In this document: positions 28,535-38,439 of the stretch, one piece after another | Numbering within the stretch: the stretch's first letter is position 1 | Layout: each line of letters starts with the position of its first letter | DNA from: an uncultured Lachnospiraceae bacterium | GTDB taxonomy: Bacteria > Bacillota > Clostridia > Lachnospirales > Lachnospiraceae | Assembly (NCBI GenBank): GCA_947629525.1 | Contig: CANREB010000004.1 | Span: forward strand, 47,835 to 111,834 | DNA length: 64,000 nucleotides | Reading direction: 5' to 3' | The notes under the pieces: model-generated | What the model was told of the DNA's origin: nothing | Databases searched by the model: none | Seen by the model: the letters and a program-made list of their open reading frames with translations, nothing else | Program-made: the position numbers and the translations under genes

Positions 28535-29818
28535 TCAGGGCGAGCACCGGAAGCCTAACTTATTGTAAATTTCAAAACAGTCAAACGTCGCAAAATAATC
28601 TTTAGGGGTCTCGGCGCGCCGGATAAGCTGTACGCTGCCGTCCTCTTTTAACAAAAGTTCCGCTGATTTGAGCTTTCCGTTGTAATTATAGCCCATCGCA
28701 AAACCATGCGCTCCGGTATCGTGTATCGCCAGATAATCGCCCATATCTATTTTGGGCAGCATTCTGTCAACCGCAAATTTATCATTATTCTCACAGAGCG
28801 AACCTGTCACATCATACTTATGATCACATGGAACATTCTCCTTGCCAAGCACGGTAATATGATGATATGCTCCATACATCGCGGGTCTCATAAGATTTAC
28901 AGCGCATGCATCAACTCCTATATACTCCTTATGTGTATGCTTTTCATGAATTGCTTTTGTTATCAGATGTCCATACGGTGCAAGCATAAAACGCCCTAAT
29001 TCAGTATAAAGCGCCACATCGCCCATTCCTGCGGGAACAAGTATCTTTTCATATACTTTTCTTACTTCCTCTCCTATGACAGCAATGTCGTTTTTTTCCT
29101 GATCAGGTCTGTATGGAACACCTATTCCGCCCGAGAGATTTATAAATCTGATATCAGCACCCGTTTCTTTTTTGAGCTTTACTGCCACTTCAAACAAGGT
29201 TGCGGCAAGTGTGGGATAATATTCATTCGTCACCGTATTGCTTGCCAGAAATGCATGTATTCCGAAATGCTTTACTCCTTTTGCCTTTAATATACGGAAA
29301 CCATCAAACAACTGCTCTGTTGTAAATCCGTATTTGGCATCACCCGGATTATCCATAATATCAGTGCTTATTTTAAATACTCCTCCGGGATTATACCTGC
29401 ATGAAATAGTCTCAGGAAGTTTTCCTATTGTCTTTTCCAAGAAATCAATATGCGTAAAATCATCAAGATTGATCGTCGCACCTATTTTGCAGGCATATTC
29501 AAATTCTTCCGCCGGCGTGTCATTTGAGGAAAACATTATGTCTTCGCCCGATACTCCCATCGCGTGGCTCAGCATAAGTTCCGTAAGTGAAGAACAGTCG
29601 CATCCGCATCCGTAATCGCGCAGAATGTCGATAATAAACGGATTGGGTGTCGCTTTAACGGCAAAATATTCCTTAAATCCTTTATTCCATGAAAATGCCG
29701 CTTTAAGCGCCTTGGCATTTTCCCTTATACCTTTTTCATCGTAAATATGAAAAGGTGTAGGATATTTTTTTACTATTTCCTCGATCTGTTCTTTCGTCAC
29801 AAATGCTTCTTTTTTCAT
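28535..29818 (-). CDS. lysA: Diaminopimelate decarboxylase
   Basis: A 427-residue PLP enzyme of the alanine-racemase-fold decarboxylase family: PLP lysine in KEYFAVKATPNP, HFGIHAFLASN, glycine loop LSGGIGVPYRPD, and the partner-subunit cysteine region DVTGSLCENND. It decarboxylates meso-diaminopimelate to lysine. The sequence is somewhat unlike classical LysA (for example FRCSP at the C-terminus), so a related decarboxylase remains possible. It ends at a terminator and is preceded by the TrmB-like gene (20-base gap). Confidence 0.85.
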   Translation of the reverse strand: MKKEAFVTKEQIEEIVKKYPTPFHIYDEKGIRENAKALKAAFSWNKGFKEYFAVKATPNPFIIDILRDYGCGCDCSSLTELMLSHAMGVSGEDIMFSSNDTPAEEFEYACKIGATINLDDFTHIDFLEKTIGKLPETISCRYNPGGVFKISTDIMDNPGDAKYGFTTEQLFDGFRILKAKGVKHFGIHAFLASNTVTNEYYPTLAATLFEVAVKLKKETGADIRFINLSGGIGVPYRPDQEKNDIAVIGEEVRKVYEKILVPAGMGDVALYTELGRFMLAPYGHLITKAIHEKHTHKEYIGVDACAVNLMRPAMYGAYHHITVLGKENVPCDHKYDVTGSLCENNDKFAVDRMLPKIDMGDYLAIHDTGAHGFAMGYNYNGKLKSAELLLKEDGSVQLIRRAETPKDYFATFDCFEIYNKLGFRCSP

Positions 29819-29838
29819 TATTGCTTCCGTCCTTTCTC

Positions 29839-30558
29839 TTATGATGTTTTTGTCAGCTCAATAAGCTTGATCTCGTTGCTGAGAGAGTCTTTAAAAACAT
29901 TTACAAAATTTTTCTGTGCACAGTAAAGGGCGCTGTCCGATGCCGCGCCTGTCATTTCGCCCGTAAGGACAAATTCCGAATCGACTATGAGTCTTAACTG
30001 TCTGTCATGCTTGCCTGTAATGTATATCTCGGCTCCTTTAAGTTCTTCTTCAAGCGTATCTCCTAACAACAGCACTACCTTCTTCCCCTCAGAGATGAGC
30101 TTTTCAAGTATATATCTGAGGTCGCTGATATAGTCATTCGGCACAGATATATATACCCTGTATTCGACATCTTCGAGCATGTTGTATATCTTATCCATTA
30201 TGCGGCGCGGGGTACTGATGGTTATATATCCGTCGCAGCCGGCATCGAGCTTTGGTATTTCCTTTACAAGCTCCTGCATCGTATTATTAAGGCTGCGTAT
30301 CTTGCTGCGGCAGAAATCTTCGGGCGCCACTGCGATATATTTATTTGTACCGCCTTCAAGCAGGTATGCTGCCCCTTCGTCCACCAGACTTGCCAGTGCA
30401 CTGTATACGTTGGAACGGGATATTCCTGTCATTTTGGAAACTTCATACCCCGACAGCGCATTATTGCGCATAAGGCACAGGTATATATTAGCCTCCTGCC
30501 TTGTAAGTCCGAATTGTACAAGTTTTGATATCAATGATTCCATTGCCTGACTTTCCAT
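29839..30558 (-). CDS. TrmB-family transcriptional regulator
   Basis: A 239-residue protein with an N-terminal winged helix (LTRQEANIYLCLMRNNALSG, MTGISRSNVYSALASL) and a C-terminal PLD-like sugar-sensing domain of the TrmB family (TISTPRRIMDKIYNML, VVLLLGDTLEEELKGAEIYI). Start at 30558 or 30543 (both ATG). It diverges from kduD and could regulate it, or lysA 20 bases downstream. Confidence 0.87.
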   Translation of the reverse strand: MESQAMESLISKLVQFGLTRQEANIYLCLMRNNALSGYEVSKMTGISRSNVYSALASLVDEGAAYLLEGGTNKYIAVAPEDFCRSKIRSLNNTMQELVKEIPKLDAGCDGYITISTPRRIMDKIYNMLEDVEYRVYISVPNDYISDLRYILEKLISEGKKVVLLLGDTLEEELKGAEIYITGKHDRQLRLIVDSEFVLTGEMTGAASDSALYCAQKNFVNVFKDSLSNEIKLIELTKTS

Positions 30559-30677
30559 TTATAATCACCATACTCTGTTTTTTATTAGTGGTACTCAACA
30601 GGAACACTATATCATGCACTTAAGTAAAAGTCAAGTATCAGGCTGACGCCATTCTCTGAACTTTTTATTGAATATAT

Positions 30678-30706
30678 TTGCTTTATCCCGAATTTCCCTA
30701 TATAAT
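30678..30706 (+). promoter_or_regulatory. Predicted promoter of kduD
   Basis: TTGCTT and a perfect TATAAT separated by 17 bases, 53 bases upstream of the kduD start. Confidence 0.65.
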
Positions 30707-30758
30707 ATTATTGACGGTTCGTCCAAAACATATTTTATATCAGGAGGGAATTATAGTT

Positions 30759-31529
30759 ATGTTTGAACAAAATTTAAGCATGTTTTCTTTATCAGGCAAA
30801 ACTGCGCTTGTGACAGGCGCCAATACGGGTTTAGGTCAGGGTATCTGCGTGGCGTTCGCACAGGCAGGTGCCGATGTTATCGGCGTGGCAAGACGAAGCT
30901 GTCAGGAAACAGCCGATAAGATTGCCGCTTTTTCAGGCAGCTTCAAAGAAATTATCGCGGATCTGTCAGATATAAATGTCATACCCCATATCGTCGAAGA
31001 GGCAAAAAAGGCATTCGGACGCGTTGACATTCTTGTGAACAACGCAGGCATAATCAAAAGATGCGATGCTGTAGACGTCACGATGGATGACTGGGATACG
31101 GTAATCGACTTAAATGAAAAGATGGTATTTTTCCTCTCACAGACTTTTGCAAAAGAATGGATAGCGGACGGCAAAGGCGGAAAGATAATAAACATCGCCT
31201 CTATGCTCAGCTATCAGGGCGGCATACGGGTTCCCGCATATACATCAAGCAAGAGTGCCGTAATGGGGCTTACACGGGCGCTCGCCAACGAATGGGCTTC
31301 GCACAACATAAATGTAAACGCTATAGCTCCGGGTTATATGGCTACTCATAATACAGACAATCTCCGCAGTGATGAACAGCGCAGTGAAGAGATACTCGGG
31401 CGCATACCTGCCGGACGCTGGGGCACGCCCGAAGATGTCGCGGGCGCAGCCATCTTCCTTGCCTCTGACGCCGCCGCATATGTCCATGGCTTCACTCTCG
31501 CCGTAGACGGCGGATGGCTTGCAAGATAA
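30759..31529 (+). CDS. kduD: 2-deoxy-D-gluconate 3-dehydrogenase / KduD-type SDR oxidoreductase
   Basis: A 256-residue short-chain dehydrogenase; start after AGGAGGG. It has MFSLSGKTALVTGANTGLGQ (cofactor loop), NNAGI, the catalytic YTSSKSAV and a typical KduD end (AYVHGFTLAVDGGWLAR). It reduces or oxidises keto-deoxy-uronates from pectin breakdown. There is no KduI or lyase next to it, so the exact sugar is inferred. It faces a TrmB-like regulator. Confidence 0.88.
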   Translation: MFEQNLSMFSLSGKTALVTGANTGLGQGICVAFAQAGADVIGVARRSCQETADKIAAFSGSFKEIIADLSDINVIPHIVEEAKKAFGRVDILVNNAGIIKRCDAVDVTMDDWDTVIDLNEKMVFFLSQTFAKEWIADGKGGKIINIASMLSYQGGIRVPAYTSSKSAVMGLTRALANEWASHNINVNAIAPGYMATHNTDNLRSDEQRSEEILGRIPAGRWGTPEDVAGAAIFLASDAAAYVHGFTLAVDGGWLAR

Positions 31530-31550
31530 AGTTTCATAATACAGAAAAAA

Positions 31551-31592
31551 CAGGCATCATCTTCAAAAACTGCGCGGTATGATGCCTGTTTT
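31551..31592. terminator. Bidirectional terminator between kduD and ung
   Basis: A 12-bp stem AACAGGCATCAT / ATGATGCCTGTT with a T8 run on the plus strand and an A-rich flank serving the opposite direction. It is shared by the convergent genes. Confidence 0.88.
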
Positions 31593-31605
31593 TTTATATA
31601 CGTTA

Positions 31606-32283
31606 TCAAATATTCTCTATCTGCCAGTCTATAGGTTCCACTCCGTTTTTCTCCAAAAACGCGTTTGCCTGACTAAAATGTCTACATCCGAAAAATCCGC
31701 GGTGCGCCGAAAGCGGGCTTGGATGCGGCGCTTTCAAAATAAGGTGTTTGGGATTGGTGAGCATCGGTATCTTGCTCTGCGCAGGTCTTCCCCAAAGCAG
31801 ATATACTATCGGCCGCTCCTGCGCGTTCACAGCCTGTATCACGGCATCCGTAAACTGCTCCCAACCGTGTCCCTGATGTGAATTTGCCTGATGCGCGCGT
31901 ACGGTAAGAACTGTATTGAGCAAAAGCACTCCCTGATCCGCCCATTTTTTGAGATAACCGTTATTTGGTATATAACAGCCCAAATCATCATTAAGCTCTT
32001 TATATATATTCTGCAAAGACGGCGGTATCTCCTTTTGACTCGGAAGCACGGAAAAACTGAGACCATGCGCCTGATTTACGTTGTGATACGGGTCTTGTCC
32101 AAGTAAAAGTACCTTGACTTTGCTAAGCGGCGTAAAATGAAACGCATTAAAGATATCGTCCGCAGGCGGATAGATCACAGCCCTGCTGTATTCGTCCCTT
32201 ACAAAAGTGAAAAGTTCTTTATAATACGGCTTGCTAAATTCGCCTTTGACAGCGTCAAGCCAGTCATTGTTTATCATTGCCAT
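31606..32283 (-). CDS. ung: Uracil-DNA glycosylase
   Basis: A 225-residue family 1 enzyme that removes uracil from DNA. Water-activating loop GQDPYHNVNQAHGLSFSV, GVLLLNTVLTV, and the C-terminal intercalation loop HPSPLSAHRGFFG. It follows hisF by 24 bases. Confidence 0.97.
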   Translation of the reverse strand: MAMINNDWLDAVKGEFSKPYYKELFTFVRDEYSRAVIYPPADDIFNAFHFTPLSKVKVLLLGQDPYHNVNQAHGLSFSVLPSQKEIPPSLQNIYKELNDDLGCYIPNNGYLKKWADQGVLLLNTVLTVRAHQANSHQGHGWEQFTDAVIQAVNAQERPIVYLLWGRPAQSKIPMLTNPKHLILKAPHPSPLSAHRGFFGCRHFSQANAFLEKNGVEPIDWQIENI

Positions 32284-32307
32284 ATGTACTTAAAACCTCC
32301 CATTTCT

Positions 32308-33069
32308 CTACAGTCTCACCGATATTCCTCTTTCTCTGAGGTATTTTTTGACTTCTATGATCTTAAGTTCCTTAAAGTGGAACAGTGACGCCGCAAGCAC
32401 CGCATCGGCTTTACCCGTTTCAAGCGCATCATAAAAGTGCTCCTTCTTTCCCGCGCCTCCTGATGCTATGACGGGTATCGACACATTTTCCGAAACCGTT
32501 CTCGTAAGTTCTATATCATATCCGTTTTTAGTGCCGTCACAGTCCATGCTTGTCAGAAGTATCTCACCGGCGCCAAGCTCATTCGCCTTTATCGCCCATT
32601 CTACCGCATCGATTCCCATATCCACGCGTCCGCCGTTTTTAAAAATATTCCATCCCGAACCGTCTGCCCTTCGCTTGGCATCTATCGCCACCACCACGCA
32701 CTGACTGCCGAACTTGTCAGCCGCCTCGCTTATCAGCGTTGGATTCATAATTGCCGCGCTGTTTACCGCAACCTTATCAGCGCCTTCGCGCAGTATAGCC
32801 TTGAAATCATCAACTGTCCGTATTCCGCCGCCTACCGTAAACGGTATAAAAACTTTCTCCGCCACTCTCCGCACCATATCGACTTTCGTAGCGCGGTTAT
32901 CCGACGATGCCGTTATATCGAGAAAAACGACTTCATCAGCACCTGCCCTGTCATATGCCGCCGCAATTTCCACAGGATCTCCTGCATCTATAAGGTTTAC
33001 AAAGTTTACTCCCTTTACCACTCTTGCGTTATTTACATCAAGGCATGGGATGATCCTCTTAGTAAGCAT
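32308..33069 (-). CDS. hisF: Imidazole glycerol phosphate synthase subunit HisF
   Basis: A 253-residue (beta/alpha)8 cyclase: [20 protein letters not shown] with the catalytic Asp, [14 protein letters not shown], and the second Asp in [19 protein letters not shown] binds phosphate. With HisH it forms IGP and AICAR, linking histidine to purine synthesis. Its ATG overlaps the hisH stop (TGATG). Confidence 0.97.
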   Translation of the reverse strand: MLTKRIIPCLDVNNARVVKGVNFVNLIDAGDPVEIAAAYDRAGADEVVFLDITASSDNRATKVDMVRRVAEKVFIPFTVGGGIRTVDDFKAILREGADKVAVNSAAIMNPTLISEAADKFGSQCVVVAIDAKRRADGSGWNIFKNGGRVDMGIDAVEWAIKANELGAGEILLTSMDCDGTKNGYDIELTRTVSENVSIPVIASGGAGKKEHFYDALETGKADAVLAASLFHFKELKIIEVKKYLRERGISVRL

Positions 33070-33680
33070 CAGTCTACCTCCAAATCAATGAAATTTTTCA
33101 ATATCCGCAATCCCACCGACGAGCTCTTTTCGGGGTGAAACTGGCACGCAAACACATTATCTTTCTCCACTGCCGCATGGATTAGCGCTGCGTATTCCGT
33201 TGTTGCAGTCACTATATTAGGTTCGTCCGCATGCAGATAGTACGAATGTACGAAGTAAACATATGCCCCCTCGTCAATTCCTTTAAAGAGTCTGCCTTTA
33301 TTCGGAAATTTAAGCGAGTTCCAGCCTATCTGCGGTACTTTTAATCCTTTATCGGGAATATGTATTATCCGTCCTTTCAAAATGCCCAGTCCTTCTACTC
33401 CTTTTGCTTCCTCGCTTGACTCAAACAAAAGCTGCAGTCCGAGGCATATACCAAGAAACGGCTTTTTATCCGCCACTGTCTGTTTGATCAGATCCACAAG
33501 TCCATACGCTTTAAGTTTTTCCATTGCATCACCAAATGCCCCTACGCCCGGTAAGATGATCTTATCCGCGTTTAATATTGTCTCCCTGTCCCTTGTTATG
33601 ACCGTCTCCGCACCCAGCGATATCACAGCTTTTTCAACACTCTTTATATTTCCCGCATCGTAGTCTATAATTGCAATCAT
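33069..33680 (-). CDS. hisH: Imidazole glycerol phosphate synthase subunit HisH
   Basis: A 203-residue glutamine amidotransferase: [13 protein letters not shown], nucleophile Cys in [11 protein letters not shown], and His-Glu pair FHPEKSS. It supplies ammonia to HisF, with which it overlaps. No other his genes are in view, so hisHF is detached from the rest of the pathway. Confidence 0.97.
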   Translation of the reverse strand: MIAIIDYDAGNIKSVEKAVISLGAETVITRDRETILNADKIILPGVGAFGDAMEKLKAYGLVDLIKQTVADKKPFLGICLGLQLLFESSEEAKGVEGLGILKGRIIHIPDKGLKVPQIGWNSLKFPNKGRLFKGIDEGAYVYFVHSYYLHADEPNIVTATTEYAALIHAAVEKDNVFACQFHPEKSSSVGLRILKNFIDLEVD

Positions 33681-33715
33681 AATGCCACGCCTTTCATTAT
33701 TGATCCGATTAAAGA

Positions 33716-33745
33716 ATGTGGGACTATCAGTATGATAATCCCACA
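33716..33745 (-). terminator. Terminator after the charged membrane protein
   Basis: A 12-bp stem TGTGGGATTATC / GATAGTCCCACA (one wobble) just past the stop at 33755, with a modest T-rich tail on the minus strand. Confidence 0.65.
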
Positions 33746-33754
33746 GCCCAATCG

Positions 33755-35659
33755 CTAATTTGCCGATATAATATTTTGAAGCGCCATTGTGTATGACAAT
33801 GGATCCTCATTCTGCATAAGTTCGCGCGCGCCTGCCTCATCAAGTCCGTAATTTGCAGAAAGTACATTTAATATCTGACCCTTTATCGCGTCAACTTCGG
33901 CAAGCACACCGTACTGTTCCGCGTCCGTATTGATATAATCATATGTCGCGAAGCTTCCAATGAGCGCATCCAAAGCTTCAAGTTCGCGCCCCATCTTCAT
34001 GTTTATCTCATATGAGTCATATCTTCTCTGCATTTTCAGTATGACTTCGCTCCTGCCTCTTATGATATCGTCGGAAGCATCAAGATCCATTCCATATGTT
34101 GACAGATAAACTGTCTTATAATCTCTGTTATAGTATGCGTTTCGTGCTTTCTGCAGATATCCCTGTGAAGCAAGGACACTTGTCGCTATAAATATCGCAA
34201 GGAACACTGTCGCGCCGAACACTGCTCCGGCTGCTATCTTCTTAGGCGGAATACGCTTAACGGGCTTCTCCGCAGCGCGTTTAGCTTCTTTAGCGGCTTT
34301 TTTTGCTTCCTTGGCGGCTTTCTTTTCTCTCTTCTTTTGTTCCGCTTCCGCGGCAGCCGCTTTCTTTTCCGCGTCCTTTGCTTCTTTGGCGGCTTTCTTG
34401 GCTTCCTCTTTGGCTGCCTTTTCAGCCTCCTTTTTAGTCATATTCTCCTGCTTCTTGGCTTCTTTTGCCGCCTTTTCGGCTTCGAGTTCCTCCTCTGTCG
34501 GCTCAGGCACAAGATCCTCAGTGAGTATATTGAAGAATTTTCCCATCAGCCCCGGCTTCTTAGGGCTTTCTTCCGTCATGTCAAATTCGTCGTCATCCAA
34601 GTCATCAGTATTCTTCTTTTTCTTGGACGACTTTTTCTTCTTTTTACCCTCGTCTTCCGCTGCTTTTTTGTTCTCCACGCGTTTCACGACATCTACATTG
34701 GGCGGCACATAACCTTCGTCCGCATCATCCATATCGGCTTCACCCGCATCTACAAACGCCTCTTCATTGTCAGCCATCTGATGAAGTTTTTCCATCATAT
34801 CATCCTGAACCTGCTCGTTGTTATCCTGTTTTTTCAACAGATCTTGTATTTCAGCGACATCGGGATTTTCCTCAGCGTCAAGAAGACTCAGCACATCATC
34901 GATGCCATCGTCAACTTCATCCTCGTCAAGAGCGGGCAGTTCATCATTGTCAATGTTAATTTCCGCGGCGATCTGCGCTTTGTCTTCGGCGGAAATATCA
35001 GCCTCATCGTCAATATCGGGTATGACCGGTTCATCATCCTCATCGTCAGGTTCATCATCAGCCACCAAAGCATCAAGGGATGCTTTCAATTCATCGCCTA
35101 TATCATCGATATTTAACTCGTCATCTTCCGTTTCCATTTCCGTCTCCTTTGTTTCAGCCTCTTCCATTCCCAAATCGCTTATATTAAGTTCTCCTGCAAG
35201 TTCCAGCTCAGTCGTTGACTGTATGGCTTCATCAAGTCCGTCAATACTTATATCCTTGTCAGACTCCGCTTCGGGAAGCGGCTCGATGTCAGGTATAAAC
35301 GGCTCAGGCTCTTCATCCAAAGCAGCCGGTTCAGCACCCTCTGTATCGTCATTGCTCTCCTGCTCGTCACCGTCCGGTACAGGTACATCAGCCGATGCCG
35401 CAGAAACTTCTGCCTCGGAAACTTCTGCCGCAGCCGCCTCCGCCTCGGGAACCTCTACCGCGGAAGCCTCAACTTCATGGATCTCTATGTCAGAAAGTTC
35501 CGTATCGGAAAGTTCTACCTCAGGCTCAATATCAGGTATATCAAGCCCTGCATCAAGATCAAGCGCTTCGTCGCCGATTTCTTCCTCCGCAGACTGTGCC
35601 TCGCTTACCTCAGTTACAGCTTTAAGCAGGTTATCCAAATAATTTTCCTCTGTACTCAT
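33755..35659 (-). CDS. Large highly charged membrane-anchored protein, function unknown
   Basis: 634 residues from MSTEENYLDNLLKAVTEVSE, start set by GGGGAGAG. Residues 1 to about 330 are strongly acidic and of low complexity (runs of D/E with P, A, S). A basic patch (KKKKKSSKKKKN) follows, then an Ala/Lys/Glu coiled coil (AKKAAKEAKRAAEK), a transmembrane helix (AGAVFGATVFLAIFIATSVL) and about 110 outer residues. The layout suggests a long disordered cytoplasmic arm tethered to the membrane. It lies downstream of the Sir2-like gene. I do not recognise a family. Confidence 0.82.
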   Translation of the reverse strand: MSTEENYLDNLLKAVTEVSEAQSAEEEIGDEALDLDAGLDIPDIEPEVELSDTELSDIEIHEVEASAVEVPEAEAAAAEVSEAEVSAASADVPVPDGDEQESNDDTEGAEPAALDEEPEPFIPDIEPLPEAESDKDISIDGLDEAIQSTTELELAGELNISDLGMEEAETKETEMETEDDELNIDDIGDELKASLDALVADDEPDDEDDEPVIPDIDDEADISAEDKAQIAAEINIDNDELPALDEDEVDDGIDDVLSLLDAEENPDVAEIQDLLKKQDNNEQVQDDMMEKLHQMADNEEAFVDAGEADMDDADEGYVPPNVDVVKRVENKKAAEDEGKKKKKSSKKKKNTDDLDDDEFDMTEESPKKPGLMGKFFNILTEDLVPEPTEEELEAEKAAKEAKKQENMTKKEAEKAAKEEAKKAAKEAKDAEKKAAAAEAEQKKREKKAAKEAKKAAKEAKRAAEKPVKRIPPKKIAAGAVFGATVFLAIFIATSVLASQGYLQKARNAYYNRDYKTVYLSTYGMDLDASDDIIRGRSEVILKMQRRYDSYEINMKMGRELEALDALIGSFATYDYINTDAEQYGVLAEVDAIKGQILNVLSANYGLDEAGARELMQNEDPLSYTMALQNIISAN

Positions 35660-35678
35660 AATAACTCTCCCCTCAATA

Positions 35679-36503
35679 TTATTTTCTGTCCGATAATCGG
35701 CAGCCCTGCAAAAACTCCACGGAATCCATTGCAATACTGATACCCTTATCTCCCAAATCCTCTGTCATTTGATACAATGATTTATTTATTCTGAAAAAAT
35801 CTGCCTTTTTGTTATAAAATGCGATTTTCTCGAATGCCCATCTTATAATATTCGGCATATTAAGCCCTGCTCCAAGTTCAAGCACACAAATCTTTTTGTT
35901 CAGCGTAAGTTTAAGCCATTTAGTATATTCGTCCCACTGCGGCTGATACCCCGCCTCAACGTAAGCCGCTCCACACATAACATTATTAAAAACTAACGGC
36001 GCTCCGCATTTAGGACACTTAGGCTGCATTGAGGGCAGCATATCATAATCGCCTGTTGTGACCGCGCGGCTTATCTCATCCATATATTCCTGCGCCCGAT
36101 ATAGTTCATCATCGCACGGGATGCTGCATTGCAGGCGGCTGTAACTGCCGCATGGCGCTACGATCTTTTTACTGTCAAATCCTGCTTTTTTTATGTTTCC
36201 GTCTATGCAGGTGGTAACTATAAAATAATCTTTATCCTTTACCAGTTCATACAGATTGTCATATGCTTTCTCAATTCTGCCGTCTTTATGCGATGTGATA
36301 TAGAGCTTCTCCAGATACGGAACCACCCATCCGCATTCCTCATCTTCGTCAACTTTGTCAAGCGCGTCTTTTAACTGCGGATATTTGTCAATATCACTGA
36401 ATTTCTCGTTAAATTCTTCGCCGACGCCGACAAGGACAAATTGCGCTTCATTTATCTTATTTACAAGCATCTCCTGCTTTTGTATCAATTGAGTCGTATC
36501 CAT
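35679..36503 (-). CDS. Sir2-like (sirtuin-related) protein
   Basis: A 274-residue protein with a Rossmann-type start (AQFVLVGVGEEFNEKFSDID) and a cysteine pair, CPKCGAPLVFNNVMCGAAYV, followed by VLELGAGLNMPNIIRWAFEK, resembling the late NAD-binding part of Sir2 proteins. The classic GAGIS and HG motifs are absent, so deacetylase activity is doubtful. It may be a divergent NAD- or ADP-ribose-handling member. Confidence 0.6.
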   Translation of the reverse strand: MDTTQLIQKQEMLVNKINEAQFVLVGVGEEFNEKFSDIDKYPQLKDALDKVDEDEECGWVVPYLEKLYITSHKDGRIEKAYDNLYELVKDKDYFIVTTCIDGNIKKAGFDSKKIVAPCGSYSRLQCSIPCDDELYRAQEYMDEISRAVTTGDYDMLPSMQPKCPKCGAPLVFNNVMCGAAYVEAGYQPQWDEYTKWLKLTLNKKICVLELGAGLNMPNIIRWAFEKIAFYNKKADFFRINKSLYQMTEDLGDKGISIAMDSVEFLQGCRLSDRK

Positions 36504-36529
36504 TGAGGCTCCTACAATTCAAAATCTAA

Positions 36530-36562
36530 TAAGAGTCGGGCTGTAAACACCCGACTCCTTTT
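36530..36562 (-). terminator. Terminator downstream of cheV
   Basis: GAGTCGGG / CCCGACTC stem (8 bp, 9-base loop) with T-rich sequence on both sides, 40 bases after the cheV stop. Confidence 0.75.
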
Positions 36563-36600
36563 TATTCATGGCAGTCAAATGCCGCTGGGTATGCTTTCTG

Positions 36601-37497
36601 TTATTTTGAAAGCAATTGGTCAATAACCTTAACAAGATTTCCTATTTCAGGCTTTGAAAGCTGTGCGTCCGCACCTAAATCCTCGCCTTTTTTCTTCATT
36701 TCTTCGTTTACCAATGATGAGAAAATGATAACAGGTATCTGCTTGGTAGTTTCGTCTGATTTTACAAGTTTTGTCAGACGATGACCATCCATAAGAGGCA
36801 TCTCAATATCTGTTATGAGCAGCTTGACATCTCTGTCAAGCGTACCCGCGTCGCGGCACTTGGTAATGTACTCCCACGCTTCCTCGCCGTTCTCTGTCTT
36901 GATAATGTTCTCGTATCCTGCTTTCTTAAGCGAATCCACGATGAGCTTTCTGAGAAGAGATGAGTCCTCGGCAATAAGTATAGGCGTCTCCGTGCCTTCT
37001 CTCGTACCTAACGCATCTATCTCAGTAATCTTCAAACCTGTCTCGGGATTGATATCAGTTATGATCTTCTCAAAGTCAAGAATGATGATAAGCTTGCCGT
37101 CAATCTTGATTATACCTGTTGAAATACCGTCTTCTGCCGTAGTGACCGTAGCGCCGGGTTTGATGATGTCAACCCATGACACTCTGTGTATGCCTATGAC
37201 TGAATCAACATGGAAAGCAATATCAAGTTTATTAAAGCTTGTGATGATAAAGAGTCCTCCCGGATTTGACTGTCCGCGCTGCAGACAGTTGCGCAGATCT
37301 ATCGCTGTTATCATATCATCACGCGGCATAAAAATACCTTCTACACTGGGATGTGCATTAGGTACTGGCGTTATCGGCTGATAGGGGATTATCTCCCTAA
37401 TCTTTGCCACGTTAATACCGTATGAGTTGCCGTCAACCACAAATTCCAATACCTCTAATTCGTTTGTTCCATTCTCCAAGAGAATTTTAGTTTCCAT
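36601..37497 (-). CDS. cheV: Chemotaxis protein CheV
   Basis: 298 residues from METKILLENGTNELEVLEFV, start set by GGAGG. An N-terminal CheW domain (YGINVAKIREIIPYQPITPV) is followed by a receiver domain (AEDSSLLRKLI, phospho-acceptor in LLITDIEMPLMDGHRL, SSLVNEEMK, AQLSKPE). It couples chemoreceptors to CheA and may damp signalling when phosphorylated. It lies downstream of the CheA cluster with a lipoprotein and a two-component pair between. Confidence 0.95.
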   Translation of the reverse strand: METKILLENGTNELEVLEFVVDGNSYGINVAKIREIIPYQPITPVPNAHPSVEGIFMPRDDMITAIDLRNCLQRGQSNPGGLFIITSFNKLDIAFHVDSVIGIHRVSWVDIIKPGATVTTAEDGISTGIIKIDGKLIIILDFEKIITDINPETGLKITEIDALGTREGTETPILIAEDSSLLRKLIVDSLKKAGYENIIKTENGEEAWEYITKCRDAGTLDRDVKLLITDIEMPLMDGHRLTKLVKSDETTKQIPVIIFSSLVNEEMKKKGEDLGADAQLSKPEIGNLVKVIDQLLSK

Positions 37498-37651
37498 ATT
37501 AACCTCCATTCTGACAGACACTTCGTCTATATCATCCTGCTATGCAGAAATTTTATCTATTTATAATTATAACATGGATATATCGGTAATTACAAATATT
37601 TTCAGATAATTTTTGACAATTTATATACTTTTTTATTATTCATGACGAATA

Positions 37652-38425
37652 TTACCGCAATTGTACATTAAAGCTTCCCGAAGCGGATGAAATGCTAAGG
37701 CTCAGGCTTTCTATCTCTTCGTCCGTTATATCATCTATTTCCGCCACGGCAACAACATCTTTTAATTCTCCCGCTGAAATCGTCTCCATATACGAAGCAA
37801 TATCATTAGGCAGCAATGTACTTAAAGCTTTGACCGATTTATCGTTCACGTTCATCCTTATATTAAGGTTATAATCGAAAAAGTCGCACTCCGCATCGCT
37901 TCCCGTCGCACTCTCAACATCAAAATGCACTATCAGAAGTGTTTTTCCCTGCGCGGCGGTAAGACTAAATCCGTCACTCTCCTCAGGATATGAACCGCGA
38001 AGTTCAAATGACTGATATTTAACAGCAACATCCTCTATTCCAAGAAGCTCCGCTAAATCTGTCTCGTCCGTTGCGACGATCTCTACGTCCGACTCATTCC
38101 CGGCAGGTTTCTCTTCCTCTGTGTTTTCGGTACTCTCCTGCGTACCGCTTTCTTCCTGTTCTGTACTGCTTTCCTGCGTCCGTTCTTCCGTCGCCGTTTC
38201 CGAAGAAGCTTCTTCCATAGCAGCTTCCTGCGCCATAGCTTCCGCAAGCACCTCCTCGTCAACTATCTTGTAATCATAGTTCGGCGAGTATTTAAGCAGC
38301 AGTCCTGCCGAATACTCCGAAATTATTTCTGACTGCTCGTCAGTCAGCTCAGGCATCGAGTCGATGCAGCCGGTAAGCAGAACCGCTGTCACCGCTATAA
38401 GCCCTAACGCCTTAACCTTTTTCAA
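37652..38425 (-). CDS. Secreted lipoprotein of unknown function
   Basis: A 257-residue protein with signal peptide and lipobox: MKKVKALGLIAVTAVLLTGC. The mature part has a Glu/Ser/Thr-rich linker (residues about 70-120) and a C-terminal beta-rich domain (GKTLLIVHFDVESATGSDAE). It is 14 bases downstream of the histidine kinase, so it may be a surface component of that sensory system. Confidence 0.82.
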   Translation of the reverse strand: MKKVKALGLIAVTAVLLTGCIDSMPELTDEQSEIISEYSAGLLLKYSPNYDYKIVDEEVLAEAMAQEAAMEEASSETATEERTQESSTEQEESGTQESTENTEEEKPAGNESDVEIVATDETDLAELLGIEDVAVKYQSFELRGSYPEESDGFSLTAAQGKTLLIVHFDVESATGSDAECDFFDYNLNIRMNVNDKSVKALSTLLPNDIASYMETISAGELKDVVAVAEIDDITDEEIESLSLSISSASGSFNVQLR

Positions 38426-38439
38426 GTCAACACCTCCGT

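Noticed and set aside
34337..35642. Long plus-strand frames opposite the acidic protein
   Set aside because: They mirror the low-complexity D/E and K codons of the real gene and give Ser/Phe-rich nonsense.
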